Assembly: GCF_005889725.1 (NCBI RefSeq)
Contig: NZ_VCKX01000045.1
Span: forward strand, 1 to 56,728
From: Nonomuraea zeae
Lineage (GTDB): Bacteria > Actinomycetota > Actinomycetes > Streptosporangiales > Streptosporangiaceae
Direction of reading: 5' to 3'
Length of the DNA: 56,728 nucleotides
A model generated the notes under the pieces. It made no database searches. It saw only the letters and a program-made list of their open reading frames with translations, and was not told the DNA's origin. The translations under genes were made by a program, and so were the position numbers. This document shows positions 36,778 through 45,455 of the stretch, one piece after another. The stretch's first letter is position 1. Each line of letters starts with the position of its first letter.

Positions 36778-37458
36778 GTGAACCAGGCCGAGGACGCCCG
36801 CGTACCTCCGACCATGCACAGGCTTTTGCGCGGCGAGGTGCTCATGCTCGGCGGGTTCGTCCTCGCGGCCGCGGTGACGATCGCGCTGGTCATGCCTCCG
36901 TCGATCGATCCGGCCGCCGCCCAGTGGACGCAGACGTCGTCCGGCCCCCTCACGGCCGCCGACCGCGATCTGCTGATCAAGGTGCGCCAGGCCGGCCTCT
37001 GGGAGATGCCCGCGGGCCAGTACGCGGAGACCCGCGCCGAGTCCCAGCGCGTCAAGGAAGTCGGCCAGCTGATCATGAAAGATCACATGAAGCTGGACCA
37101 GATCACCCGCCAGGTCGCCGGCAAGCTCGGCGTGGCTCTCCCCGACGAGCCCAACGCCGACCAGCAGCGCTGGATGGCCCAGCTCGCTTCGGAGAGCGGC
37201 CCGGCGTTCGACAAGGACTTCGCGAACCTGTTGCGTGCCGCGCACGGCAAGGTCTTCACCGTCGTGGCGGGCGTACGGGCCGGGACCCGGAACTCCGAGA
37301 TCAGGAAGTTTGCCCAAGAAGGCATCAACTTCGTCATGCGCCACATGTCTCTTCTCGAGTCCACCGGCCTGGTCGATCACAACGAGCTTCCCGAAGCCCC
37401 GACGCCCTCACCCGCTCCACCCGTCGCACTGGCGGTCGAAAAGAGGAGACACACATGA
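36778..37458 (+). CDS. DUF4142-domain exported protein
   Basis: A 226-residue protein starting at GTG 36778; ATG 36814 is an alternative and neither has a good ribosome site. A hydrophobic signal or anchor (MLGGFVLAAAVTIALVMPP) precedes a DUF4142/ferritin-like helical bundle at about 55-200. Visible segments are LTAADRDLLIKVRQAGLWEM, SQRVKEVGQLIMKDHMKLD and FAQEGINFVMRHMSLLE. Family members are periplasmic or secreted four-helix proteins of unknown function. The stop overlaps the DUF1996 gene start (ATGA). Confidence 0.85.
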   Translation: MNQAEDARVPPTMHRLLRGEVLMLGGFVLAAAVTIALVMPPSIDPAAAQWTQTSSGPLTAADRDLLIKVRQAGLWEMPAGQYAETRAESQRVKEVGQLIMKDHMKLDQITRQVAGKLGVALPDEPNADQQRWMAQLASESGPAFDKDFANLLRAAHGKVFTVVAGVRAGTRNSEIRKFAQEGINFVMRHMSLLESTGLVDHNELPEAPTPSPAPPVALAVEKRRHT

Positions 37459-38909
37459 GGAGATCCAGACGCATGGCCGCGGCCATGTCCGCCTTGGCCG
37501 TGGCGGCAGGCGGACTGGTGTCCGCGGCCGTCATAGGCGCCGGCCCCGCCCGTGCCGACCACTGCGACCCGGCCCAGGCCACGGCGTCGCCCAGCGCGTC
37601 ACCCAGCGCGTCCCCCACGGCGCAGCAGCGCCGGAACCGCAACGGCCAGCAGGACCAGAACGACCAGCAGAACCAGGACCAGAACCAGGACCAGCAGCAG
37701 GACCAGCAGGTCCCCGAAGAGCAGAACACCGGCCAGCAGCAGGACGACCAGCAGACCGGCCAGCAGCAGGACGATCAGCAGACCGGCGACCAGCAGGACC
37801 AGACGGGTCAGGGCGGCGGCGCCGCGGTGCTGGACCCGGCCCAGGACCCTGAGGCGGAGGAGACCGCCTCGACGTTCTCGCGGCGCGGCCGCCAGACGCG
37901 GACCCCGACCCCCAGTCCGAGCGCCAGCCAGACCCAGAACCCCGACGACGACGCGACCGGCCAGCCGTCGCAGAGCGCGTCCCCGACGGGCTCCGCCTCC
38001 CCCAGCGCCTCCCCCACGGCCACCGGTGAGCACGACGAGTGCCTCGACCTGGGCCCGTTCGTCGAAGACTTCGTCAGCATCCGCGACGTCCAGCCCGTCC
38101 AGCTCGACGCGCGCGCCGGCAGGAACGGCTCCCGTGGCTCGTTCGTCTCCCAGTGCGGGACGAACCGCAACGGTCACAACAACCCCGACAACTTCATCGT
38201 CGCCCCCGGCGTGAGCAACGGGGCGCACCACCTGCACGACTACGTGGGCAACCTGTCGACGGACGGTTTCTCCACCGACGAGAGCCTGGCCGCCGCGGGG
38301 ACGACCTGCCGGCAAGGCGACAAGTCCACGTACTTCTGGCCGGTCCTCAGAGACCGCAAGGTGGACGTGAACACCGAGGACCCGGACGGCAACGTCGGCC
38401 AGGTGCTGCGGGCCCGCTCCGTGACGCTCCAGTTCCGCGGCAACGCCACTTCCAGGGTGGTCGCGATGCCGAGGTTCATCAGGATCATCACCGGTGACGC
38501 CAAGGCGGCCACGAACGGCACCGCCAACGCCCGCGCCGGCTGGAGCTGCTCGGGATTCCAAAATCGCATAAGTCCCGACAAATACACGCTTTGCCCGCGC
38601 GGTAGTCAGGTTCTTCGTATTCTGGACTTCCCTAGCTGCTGGGACGGCCAGAACACCGACAGCGCCAACCACCGCACGCACGTGGTCTTCCCCGGCCAGG
38701 GTGGTGCTTGCCCGCAGGGCACCCGAGCGATTCCCGCACTTCGCATGACCCTCGCGTACTCCGTGCCGCAGGGCCCCTCGTACGCCGTGGACGCCTTCCC
38801 GGAACAGAAGCACAACCCGGTGACCGACCACGCCGACTTCGCCAACGTCATGCCCGATCGGCTGATGCAGTTCGTCGTCTCATGCATCAACCGGGGCCGC
38901 CGTTGCTGA
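37455..38909 (+). CDS. Secreted DUF1996 protein with Gln/Asp-rich linker
   Basis: A 484-residue protein starting at ATG 37455 with AGAGGAGA upstream. The signal peptide (about 1-34) is followed by a low-complexity region of about 145 residues with QDQQ and QQQDDQQTG repeats and Ser/Pro/Thr stretches. The DUF1996 domain spans about 195-480: FVSQCGTNRNGHNNPDNFIV, GAHHLHDYVGN, FPSCWDGQNTDSANHRTHVV. The HHxHDYVGN motif and several cysteines and histidines suggest a metal site. Function is unknown in bacteria and fungi. A patch at 38559-38635 uses A/T-ending codons unlike the rest of the gene. Confidence 0.9.
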   Translation: MRRSRRMAAAMSALAVAAGGLVSAAVIGAGPARADHCDPAQATASPSASPSASPTAQQRRNRNGQQDQNDQQNQDQNQDQQQDQQVPEEQNTGQQQDDQQTGQQQDDQQTGDQQDQTGQGGGAAVLDPAQDPEAEETASTFSRRGRQTRTPTPSPSASQTQNPDDDATGQPSQSASPTGSASPSASPTATGEHDECLDLGPFVEDFVSIRDVQPVQLDARAGRNGSRGSFVSQCGTNRNGHNNPDNFIVAPGVSNGAHHLHDYVGNLSTDGFSTDESLAAAGTTCRQGDKSTYFWPVLRDRKVDVNTEDPDGNVGQVLRARSVTLQFRGNATSRVVAMPRFIRIITGDAKAATNGTANARAGWSCSGFQNRISPDKYTLCPRGSQVLRILDFPSCWDGQNTDSANHRTHVVFPGQGGACPQGTRAIPALRMTLAYSVPQGPSYAVDAFPEQKHNPVTDHADFANVMPDRLMQFVVSCINRGRRC

Positions 38910-38975
38910 CCTGAACCGCCCCTGCGGGCACTCGCCTTCCGAGTCGCACCCTCACCCGACCTTGGAGGGAAATAG

Positions 38976-39824
38976 ATGCTCCACAGACGACACCCCAGGC
39001 ACGCCCCCACCAAGCTGGACTCCCGAAGCGTCCGGCTGGGGGCGAGCGCCTCGATCACGGCCATCCTGCTGTCGGCGTTCGCGCTGACCAGGACGGAACG
39101 CGGCGTCGCGCTGCTCGGCCAAGGGGTCGGCTTCCTCGAGTTCTACGCGGGCGTGTTCGCCCTGGTGCTGCTGACCGCGACGATCGCGCTCGGCCTGCTC
39201 ACCACCGAACGCGTCTTCCTGTCACCGGCCAACCGGGTGCGCGCGCAGCTCGCGCACCGGGCCACCGCGTTCATCGGGCTGGCCTACCTGGTGACGCACA
39301 TCACACTCATGATCAGCCTGGGGCACGTACCGCTGGGGGCGGCGGTCGTGCCGGTGGCCGGGCTCTACGTGGGACTCGGCGCCCTGGCCTTCGACCTGAT
39401 GGTCGTGGCCGTGGTGACGGGAATGCTGAGGGGGCGCTTCGCGGTCAGGACCAAGCCGTGGATGTGGCGGATCTTGCACTCCGCCGCGTACCTGGCCTGG
39501 CCGATCGGGATCATGCACGGATTGACGGCCGGCCGTCCGCCGGCCGGCTGGGTGGCCTGGTCCTACGTGGCCTGCCTGGCGGCGGTCGGCTCCGCGCTGA
39601 TCGTGCGCGTGCTGGCCACGCTGCGCCGGCCGCCGATGGTGGCCGAGCAGATCCAGGCACCCGCGGTGGCGCCGGCCATGGCTTCGGGCATGCCGGCTTC
39701 CGGCGTACCAGTGGAAAGGCCGCAGAAGGCGGCTTCAGTGAACGCGGCCGCCGCGGCGGCCGCGAAGGTCAACGCACCGGTCAGCCTCGCCGAGGCGCGG
39801 CGCAGATACCGGGAGGCTGGATGA
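38976..39824 (+). CDS. Ferric-reductase-like membrane protein (probable di-heme)
   Basis: A 282-residue integral membrane protein starting at ATG 38976 with TTGGAGGG upstream. About six helices are predicted. Two histidine pairs have the 13-14-residue spacing of heme-b ligands in ferric-reductase/cytochrome-b561-like proteins: H94 and H108, and H168 and H181. The C-terminal 75 residues are Ala/Pro-rich and cytoplasmic, ending VSLAEARRRYREAG. It probably moves electrons across the membrane from the downstream NuoF-ferredoxin protein; the acceptor is unknown. Confidence 0.82.
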   Translation: MLHRRHPRHAPTKLDSRSVRLGASASITAILLSAFALTRTERGVALLGQGVGFLEFYAGVFALVLLTATIALGLLTTERVFLSPANRVRAQLAHRATAFIGLAYLVTHITLMISLGHVPLGAAVVPVAGLYVGLGALAFDLMVVAVVTGMLRGRFAVRTKPWMWRILHSAAYLAWPIGIMHGLTAGRPPAGWVAWSYVACLAAVGSALIVRVLATLRRPPMVAEQIQAPAVAPAMASGMPASGVPVERPQKAASVNAAAAAAAKVNAPVSLAEARRRYREAG

Positions 39825-39856
39825 ACGCGACCGCGTTCCTCAGGGGGCGACTGTGA
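39821..39856 (+). other. 11-codon ORF linking two genes
   Basis: The ORF MNATAFLRGRL overlaps the heme-protein stop (ATGA at 39821) and its own stop overlaps the NuoF-like GTG start (GTGA at 39853-39856). It carries AGGGGG five bases before that GTG. It may simply maintain translational coupling between the two genes. Confidence 0.4.
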
Positions 39857-41478
39857 TTCCGGCCAGAGTGCCACGGGTGTTACGCATGGGTCCTGCCCGG
39901 CTGACCGCCGGGCTCGACCACTGCAGGCGGCTCGACCTGCCCGCCCACCGCACGCTTCACGGCGTCATGGAGCCTCGCGAGCTGAGCGACCTCATCTCGC
40001 AGGTCAACGACGTGGACATGCGAGGGCGGGGCGGCGCAGCCTTCCCGTTCGCCCGCAAGCTGCGGGCCGTCGCCGACGCGGCGGGCTCGGGCGACAGCGT
40101 CGTCCTGGTCAACGGGGCCGAGGGCGAGCCGGCCAGTTCCAAGGACGCCATGCTGCTCACCCGCAATCCGCACCTGGTGCTGGACGGCGCGGTGCTGGCC
40201 GCCGAGGCGCTGGGCGCGCGCGAGGTGGTCGTCGCCACGGCCGGGGGCGAGGTCGCCGAGGCGTCCGTCGCCGCCGCCGTGGCCGAGCGCAGGAACGCGA
40301 ACATCTCGGGCGGCGCGGAGAGCCGCGTCCCGATCAGGGTGGTCGGGATCAAGGAGCGGTTCATCTCCGGAGAGGGCGGCGCTCTCGTCCGCGCCGTCAA
40401 CGGCGAGGAGGGCATCCCGCCCGGCAGGAAGAAGCGGGCCGCCACGAGTGGCGTGGACGGCCTGCCGACCCTGCTGTCCAACACGGAGACCTACGCCCAG
40501 TTCGCGCTGCTGGCGGAGTACGGGCCGGAGAAGTACGCCGAAGTGGGCACCAGCAAGGAGCCCGGCACCATCCTGCTCACCGTCAGCGGCGGCGCCGCCA
40601 ACGGCGCGGTCATCGAGACACCGACGGGCACCCTGCTGGCCGACGTGCTCGCCCTGTGCGAGGCGGAGGTCGGCGACGGCGTGCTCGTGGGCGGCTACCA
40701 CGGCGCGTGGCTGTCGGCCGACGAGGCCGAGATGGCCGTGATCTCGCGCGAGGGCATGAAGGCGGCCGGCGCCACCCTGGGCGCCGGGATCATCGTCCCG
40801 CTCGGCGAGTCCACCTGCCCGCTGGGCGAGGCCGCCAGGGTGGCCTCCTATCTGGCGGCCGAGTCCGCGGGCCAGTGCGGCCCGTGCCGGCTCGGCCTGC
40901 CCGACGTGGCCAGGGCCCTGTGCGCGCTGGCCGAGGGCACGGGCTCGGTGGACGCGGTACGGCGCTGCGTCCGCGTGGTCGAGCGGCGCGGCGCGTGCTT
41001 CCACCCCGACGGCACCGCCAAGTTCGTGCTGTCGGCGCTGGACGCGTTCGAGAGCGAGATCGCGCTCCACCTGGAGCACGGCTCGTGCGGCCGGCCGGTG
41101 CGCGGCGTGCTGCCGATGCCCGAGCGCGAGGCCGAGGTCGAGTACCGGCTGGAGGTCGACTGGTCCCGCTGCCAGGGGCACGGGCTGTGCGCCCACCTGC
41201 TGCCGGAGTTCGTCGACCTGGACGACTACGGCTTCCCGTCGTTCAGGAACGTCCCCGGCTTCATGGCCAAGGAGGCGCGCCGGGCGGTCGAGATGTGCCC
41301 CGCGCTCGCCCTGCGGCTCTCGGAGTCGAGCGGGAACGGGCCCAAGCCGGTCGGGTCGCCGCTGCGCCTGGTCAAGGACGGAGTGCTCAAGAAGGCCGGG
41401 ACGAGCGTGCCCCGGCTGACCAGGGTGGGCTCCCCGTCCGCCCAGAACGCCGCCGGATTCGGAGGGACAGCCGGGTGA
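39853..41478 (+). CDS. NuoF-like NADH dehydrogenase subunit fused to a ferredoxin
   Basis: A 541-residue protein starting at GTG 39853 with AGGGGG five bases upstream. Residues about 30-430 match the 51-kDa/NuoF flavoprotein: MRGRGGAAFPFARKL and VNGAEGEPASSKDAMLL for FMN and NADH, then the Fe-S segment AGQCGPCRLGLPD near 340. A one-cluster ferredoxin follows at about 430-490 (DWSRCQGHGLCAHLLPEF and MCPALAL), whose Cys spacing suggests [3Fe-4S]. No NuoE or other Nuo genes are present. It should pass NADH electrons to the heme membrane protein. A TTA codon lies at codon 10 (39880-39882). Confidence 0.9.
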   Translation: MIPARVPRVLRMGPARLTAGLDHCRRLDLPAHRTLHGVMEPRELSDLISQVNDVDMRGRGGAAFPFARKLRAVADAAGSGDSVVLVNGAEGEPASSKDAMLLTRNPHLVLDGAVLAAEALGAREVVVATAGGEVAEASVAAAVAERRNANISGGAESRVPIRVVGIKERFISGEGGALVRAVNGEEGIPPGRKKRAATSGVDGLPTLLSNTETYAQFALLAEYGPEKYAEVGTSKEPGTILLTVSGGAANGAVIETPTGTLLADVLALCEAEVGDGVLVGGYHGAWLSADEAEMAVISREGMKAAGATLGAGIIVPLGESTCPLGEAARVASYLAAESAGQCGPCRLGLPDVARALCALAEGTGSVDAVRRCVRVVERRGACFHPDGTAKFVLSALDAFESEIALHLEHGSCGRPVRGVLPMPEREAEVEYRLEVDWSRCQGHGLCAHLLPEFVDLDDYGFPSFRNVPGFMAKEARRAVEMCPALALRLSESSGNGPKPVGSPLRLVKDGVLKKAGTSVPRLTRVGSPSAQNAAGFGGTAG

Positions 41479-41567
41479 TCCCGAAGTGATGGACATGTGA
41501 CCAACCGGGCGGCTTGTCCGGGCGTCTCACCGATCGGGCTCACCACGATCATCCAGGGGAGGCGTCC

Positions 41568-43013
41568 TTGGACCGCCGCGATTTTCTGCATGCCGCCGCT
41601 CTGGCCCCGCTGGCCGGATCGGCTGTCTCCGCGTCGGCTGTCTCCGCGCCGGCCCGCTCGGGGCCGGCGCGTCACGCGCCGCCGCCCGACTGGGCGCGGC
41701 TGCGGCGGCAGCTGGCGGGGACTCTTGTGCTGCCCGGCGACGCCGGTTACGCCGGGGCGCGCCGCCTGTACAACCCGGCCTTCGACCGGGTCAGGCCGGG
41801 CGGCGTCGCCTACTGCGCGAACGCCGCCGACGTGTCCAGGTGCCTGGCGTTCGCGCGGGCCACCGGCGTGCCGGTCACCAGCCGCTCGGGCGGCCATTCG
41901 TACGCGGGCTGGTCGACCGGCACCGGCCTGGTCGTCGACGTGTCCAGGATGAGCTCGGTCGCCTACGCGGGCGGGCGGGCCACGATCGGCGCCGGGGCCA
42001 AGCTGATCGACGTCTACGACCGGCTCTCCCGCCACCGCGTGAGCATCCCCGCCGGCACCTGCCCCACGGTCGGCATCGGCGGCCTCACGCTGGGCGGCGG
42101 GATCGGGGTGGTGTCCAGGCAGCACGGCCTCACGTGCGACGCCCTGGAGTCCGTACGCCTGGTCACGGCCGACGGCCGGCTGCTGACGGCCGACGCCGGG
42201 CATCACGCCGGGCTCTTCTGGGCCTGCCGCGGCGGTGGCGGCGGGAACTTCGGCGTCGTGGTGTCGTTCACCTTCAGGACCCACGAGGCGCGCGAGCTGA
42301 CCGTCTTCTCCCTGCGCTGGCCGTGGTCGCGGGCGCGGGCGGCGGTGCGCGCCTGGCAGTCGTGGGGGCCGTCGGCGCCCCGCGAGCTGTGGTCGTCCCT
42401 GCACCTGGGCAGGTCGGCGGGCGGGCTGGAAGTGCAGGTCGTCGGCTCGTACGCGGGAAGCAGGTCCGCGCTCGACCGGCTGCTGGCGCCCTTCGCGGAG
42501 AAGGTCGGGCGGCCGTCCGCACGCTGGGTCCGGACGCTCCCCTACCTGGACGCCATGAAGTTCATGGGCGGCTGCTCGTCGATGTCGATCGCCGAGTGCC
42601 GTCGGATGCCGCGGGCGGCGTTCTCCGCCAAGTCGCACCTGGCCTACCGGCCGCTGCCCGCGGACGGCGTGCGGGCACTGGTGAACGGCCTGGAGCGCGG
42701 CGGGCGGCACTCGGTGTTGCTGGACGCGATGGGGGGCGCGGTCGGGCAGGTGGCCCCGGCGGCCACCGCCTTTCCGCATCGGGCTGCGATGTACAGCGTG
42801 CAGTATTACGCGGAGGGGACTGATCGCGGCTGGTTGCGGCGACTCCACAGCGACATGTCCCGACATTTCGGGGATCACGCATATGTGAATTACATTGACC
42901 CCGATTTGGAGAATTGGCGGAGTGCGTACTACGGGCCGAACGCGGCGCGGCTGGCCGAGGTGAAATCCACCTACGATCCCGACCGGTTGTTCCGGCTGCC
43001 GCAGGGCGTGTAG
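41568..43013 (+). CDS. Tat-exported FAD-dependent oxidase (berberine-bridge type)
   Basis: A 481-residue protein starting at TTG 41568, with GGGGAGG five bases upstream. The Tat signal is DRRDFLHAAALAPLAGSAVSA. The FAD-binding PCMH domain (about 75-245) contains GGHSYAG and GTCPTVGIGGLTLGGG, whose His and Cys are the two flavin attachment sites of bicovalent flavoproteins. The C-terminal BBE motif is YIDPDLENWRSAYYG. Such enzymes oxidise sugars or alkaloid-like substrates with oxygen. It follows the NuoF-like gene by 89 bp and may be functionally separate. The last 35 codons contain many A/T-ending codons. Confidence 0.9.
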   Translation: MDRRDFLHAAALAPLAGSAVSASAVSAPARSGPARHAPPPDWARLRRQLAGTLVLPGDAGYAGARRLYNPAFDRVRPGGVAYCANAADVSRCLAFARATGVPVTSRSGGHSYAGWSTGTGLVVDVSRMSSVAYAGGRATIGAGAKLIDVYDRLSRHRVSIPAGTCPTVGIGGLTLGGGIGVVSRQHGLTCDALESVRLVTADGRLLTADAGHHAGLFWACRGGGGGNFGVVVSFTFRTHEARELTVFSLRWPWSRARAAVRAWQSWGPSAPRELWSSLHLGRSAGGLEVQVVGSYAGSRSALDRLLAPFAEKVGRPSARWVRTLPYLDAMKFMGGCSSMSIAECRRMPRAAFSAKSHLAYRPLPADGVRALVNGLERGGRHSVLLDAMGGAVGQVAPAATAFPHRAAMYSVQYYAEGTDRGWLRRLHSDMSRHFGDHAYVNYIDPDLENWRSAYYGPNAARLAEVKSTYDPDRLFRLPQGV

Positions 43014-43038
43014 GTCCGCGCGCGCAGGCTCCCTCCGG

Positions 43039-43764
43039 TCACGGTGAATAGCTGCCGCGCACGTACACGGGCTCGCCGATCTTGACGATCTCGTACAGGC
43101 GCTTCGACGTGGTCAGCGGGAGGCGTACGCAGCCGTGCGAGGCGGGCTGCAGCGGCACCTTCGTGGAGCCGTGCATGGCGATGCCCCCGACGAAGTAGAG
43201 CGAGTTGTACATCGAGCCGAGCGCGCCCGTGGTCCAGCCCGGCGCGCGGTTGGTCACGCGGAAGTCGCCCACCGGCGTGATGGCGTTGCCACAATGGCCG
43301 TTGTCGCAGTAGTGCACCTCGGCCCCGGTCGAGATGTGCGAGAACAGCACCGGGCGGCGGTCCCGGAAGACGGTGAGCAACTGGTCGCGCAGGTTGATCT
43401 CCACCCGGTCCGCGCCGCCGTTCGGGACCAGGGGGCGGAAGCGGGGCGGCTTGCCGAGCGCATGCCAGACCTCGTGGCCCACCGCCTCCTTGGGCCGCAT
43501 CCGCCGGTTCTTCTGCAGGGCCCAGACCGCGAACTTCGTCTGCTCGTCGTAGACGCCGTGGATCCGGCCGTAGTAGTAGTGGCCCGCGTGCAGGCGCCGT
43601 TGCAGCAGCCTGACGGACTCTCCGTGATCGCCGGGCCGCAGCACCACCGACTCGCTGCCGGCCGGCTCCTCGGCCTTCCGTTCAGCGTGTGCGGGCACCA
43701 TAGTCAGGATCGGCAGACCACATCCCACGGCGAAAGCGACGATTCTTCGAAATTTTATGATCAT
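43039..43764 (-). CDS. Secreted L,D-transpeptidase (YkuD) with peptidoglycan-binding domain
   Basis: A 241-residue protein with a signal peptide (VAFAVGCGLPILTMVPAHA). A PG_binding_1 repeat follows at about 42-103 (VRLLQRRLHAGHYYYGRIHG). The YkuD catalytic domain spans about 120-237, with H198, H210 and the nucleophile C212 in ASHGCVRLP. It cross-links peptidoglycan between diaminopimelate residues (3-3 links). Two cysteines near 153 and 158 may form a disulfide. The divergent gap to the GNAT gene contains two palindromes. Confidence 0.93.
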   Translation of the reverse strand: MIIKFRRIVAFAVGCGLPILTMVPAHAERKAEEPAGSESVVLRPGDHGESVRLLQRRLHAGHYYYGRIHGVYDEQTKFAVWALQKNRRMRPKEAVGHEVWHALGKPPRFRPLVPNGGADRVEINLRDQLLTVFRDRRPVLFSHISTGAEVHYCDNGHCGNAITPVGDFRVTNRAPGWTTGALGSMYNSLYFVGGIAMHGSTKVPLQPASHGCVRLPLTTSKRLYEIVKIGEPVYVRGSYSP

Positions 43765-43810
43765 AATTCGGTGCCTACCCAGTTCGCCGTCAATTCATCT
43801 CTCGTAAGAG

Positions 43811-43827
43811 CTTTTGCCGGGCAAAAG
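43811..43827. promoter_or_regulatory. 17-bp palindrome CTTTTGCC-G-GGCAAAAG
   Basis: A perfect palindrome with a single central base, 47 bp upstream of the L,D-transpeptidase start. It lies in the AT-rich 172-bp divergent region shared with the GNAT gene. It is a likely binding site for a dimeric regulator. Confidence 0.6.
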
Positions 43828-43866
43828 GCCAGGCGAATTAGCGAATACCAATAAAAGCGGGCATGT

Positions 43867-43878
43867 CGCATTTATGCG
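43867..43878. promoter_or_regulatory. 12-bp inverted repeat CGCAT-TT-ATGCG
   Basis: A second palindrome in the same divergent region, 59 bp before the GNAT start. It may be an operator or part of a small hairpin. Confidence 0.4.
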
Positions 43879-43936
43879 CCAAGTTCCAGGAAAAGCAGTC
43901 GCGGGCCGGGCCGGGCGCCTGACAGGATCTGGTGGC

Positions 43937-44572
43937 ATGCGTAACTGGCCACTGTCCGAGCTGTCCGTCACCACGCCGCGCCTGGAGCTGCGCCACCCCT
44001 CACTCGACGACCTCGACGAGCTGGGAGAGCGGGCGTCGGAGGGCATCCACGAGCCGGGCTACATGCCGTTCCTGTTCCCCTGGACGGACACGGACCCGGC
44101 CGGGCGGGCCAGGAGCACGATCCAGTACCACTTCCGCATGTGGGGCGAGTTCGCCCCGGCGAACTGGTCGATCGACTTCGTCGTCGTGCACGACGGGCAG
44201 ATCATCGGCACGCAGAGCATCTCGGCCAAGAGCTTCCTGGTCACCCGTGAGGCCGGGACCGGCTCCTGGCTCGGCCGGCGCTTCCAGGGCCAGGGCATCG
44301 GCACCGAGATGCGCAAGGCGGTGCTCCACCTCGCCTTCGCCGGGCTGGGCGCGAGCTACGCGGTGACGGAGGCGTTCGAGGACAACCATGCCTCGCTGGC
44401 GGTGACGAGGAAGCTGGGCTACCGGGAGGACGGGCTCGCCATGCACGACCGCCAGGGCAAGCCCGTCGTCACCCACCGCTTCCGCCTGGCCAGGGAGGAC
44501 TGGACGGAGTCGCCCGGCTTCGAGATCCACAACCTGGCCGCCTGCCTCCCCCTCTTCGGCCTCGACACCTGA
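43937..44572 (+). CDS. GNAT-family N-acetyltransferase
   Basis: A 211-residue single-domain acetyltransferase. I chose ATG 43937 (MRNWPLSELSV) over an upstream in-frame ATG because homology begins there. The acetyl-CoA motif A is GRRFQGQGIGTEMRKAVLH (Q/RxxGxG/A variant) near 115-133, followed by NHASLAVTRKLGYREDG, typical of RimJ/RimL-type GNATs. RimJ/L relatives modify ribosomal protein N-termini or small amines; the substrate here is unknown. It converges on the ABC permease operon. Confidence 0.88.
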   Translation: MRNWPLSELSVTTPRLELRHPSLDDLDELGERASEGIHEPGYMPFLFPWTDTDPAGRARSTIQYHFRMWGEFAPANWSIDFVVVHDGQIIGTQSISAKSFLVTREAGTGSWLGRRFQGQGIGTEMRKAVLHLAFAGLGASYAVTEAFEDNHASLAVTRKLGYREDGLAMHDRQGKPVVTHRFRLAREDWTESPGFEIHNLAACLPLFGLDT

Positions 44573-44633
44573 CCGGCCCCTCCGGGCCCGAAGAGGGCGG
44601 CCAGGAAAGTCCCGGAGAGCCCAGAAAAGGCGG

Positions 44634-45455
44634 TCAGGCGTCGCGGCGCCGCAGCAGCAGCCCGCCGCCCAGGAGCGCCGCCACCGCCCAGGCCGTCAGC
44701 ACGCCGAGGCCGGCCAACGGCCCGATGGGCAGGCCGGCCAGATCCGTGGTGGCCTGCACCGCCAGCCCGGCGTTCGTCGGGGAGATCCGCCACAGGAACA
44801 GCTGCACGTCAGGGTCGCGGACCATGAGGCTGACGAACGGGAACGCGTACAGCAGGCCGAGCACGACACCCGTGGCGGCGGCCGAGTCGCGGACGGCGGT
44901 GGCCAGGCCCAGGCTGAGCAGGGCGATCAGCACGAGGTACAGGACCGAGCCGGCGGCGGCGCGCAGCGTCGGCCCGTCGGCCAGGGACAGCGGCGGGTAG
45001 CCGTGCGCGGGCGTGAACCCGCTGCCGGGCAGGATCAGCCGCCCGGCCAGCACCGACCCGAGCACGGCCACGGTCCCGGCCGCCACCGTCAGGCCGGTGA
45101 CCACGACCGCCTTGGCGGCCAGGCCGGTCGCCCTGCGCGGCATCGCGGTGAGGCTCGTACGGATCATGCCGGTGCTGTATTCGCCGCAGACCATCAGCAC
45201 GGCCAGCAGGGCGACCATGGCCTGACCGAGCTGGACCCCGACCAGGCTGATCCTGGTCGCGTCCTGGCCGCACCCCGCCGACGCGCAGGGCACGACGGCC
45301 GCCGCCACGGCGCTCAGGGCCACGGTCAGCACGACGACCGAGGCCAGCAGCCACCCCGGCCCCGCGAGAGTGCGCACCTTGGTCCACTCCGCCCGCACCG
45401 CCCACCGCAAGGACCGGTCCCCCGCCGCGTCGCGTCCCCGCGCGCCCCGGCTCAT
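44634..45455 (-). CDS. ABC-2 family transporter permease
   Basis: A 273-residue membrane protein starting at ATG 45455, overlapping the upstream stop (ATGA). The opening WAVRAEWTKVRTLAGPGWLL is the usual start of actinobacterial ABC-2 permeases encoded beside their ATPase. Six hydrophobic segments follow, for example MVALLAVLMVCGEYSTGMIR and AVAALLGGGLLLRRRDA. It is the third gene of the operon and a homologue of the second permease. Confidence 0.88.
   Translation of the reverse strand: MSRGARGRDAAGDRSLRWAVRAEWTKVRTLAGPGWLLASVVVLTVALSAVAAAVVPCASAGCGQDATRISLVGVQLGQAMVALLAVLMVCGEYSTGMIRTSLTAMPRRATGLAAKAVVVTGLTVAAGTVAVLGSVLAGRLILPGSGFTPAHGYPPLSLADGPTLRAAAGSVLYLVLIALLSLGLATAVRDSAAATGVVLGLLYAFPFVSLMVRDPDVQLFLWRISPTNAGLAVQATTDLAGLPIGPLAGLGVLTAWAVAALLGGGLLLRRRDA

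Noticed and set aside
37600..37810. CRISPR-like or minisatellite array
   Set aside because: The periodicity is codon repetition (CAG/GAC) inside the DUF1996 linker, in frame and without spacers.
39853..41478. Part of a complete respiratory complex I operon
   Set aside because: Only a NuoF-like subunit fused to ferredoxin is present, with no NuoE, G or membrane subunits; neighbours are DUF1996 and heme-protein genes.
43765..43936. c-di-AMP (ydaO) riboswitch before the L,D-transpeptidase
   Set aside because: The conserved ydaO core segments as I remember them could not be located and the region is short; only palindromes are supported.
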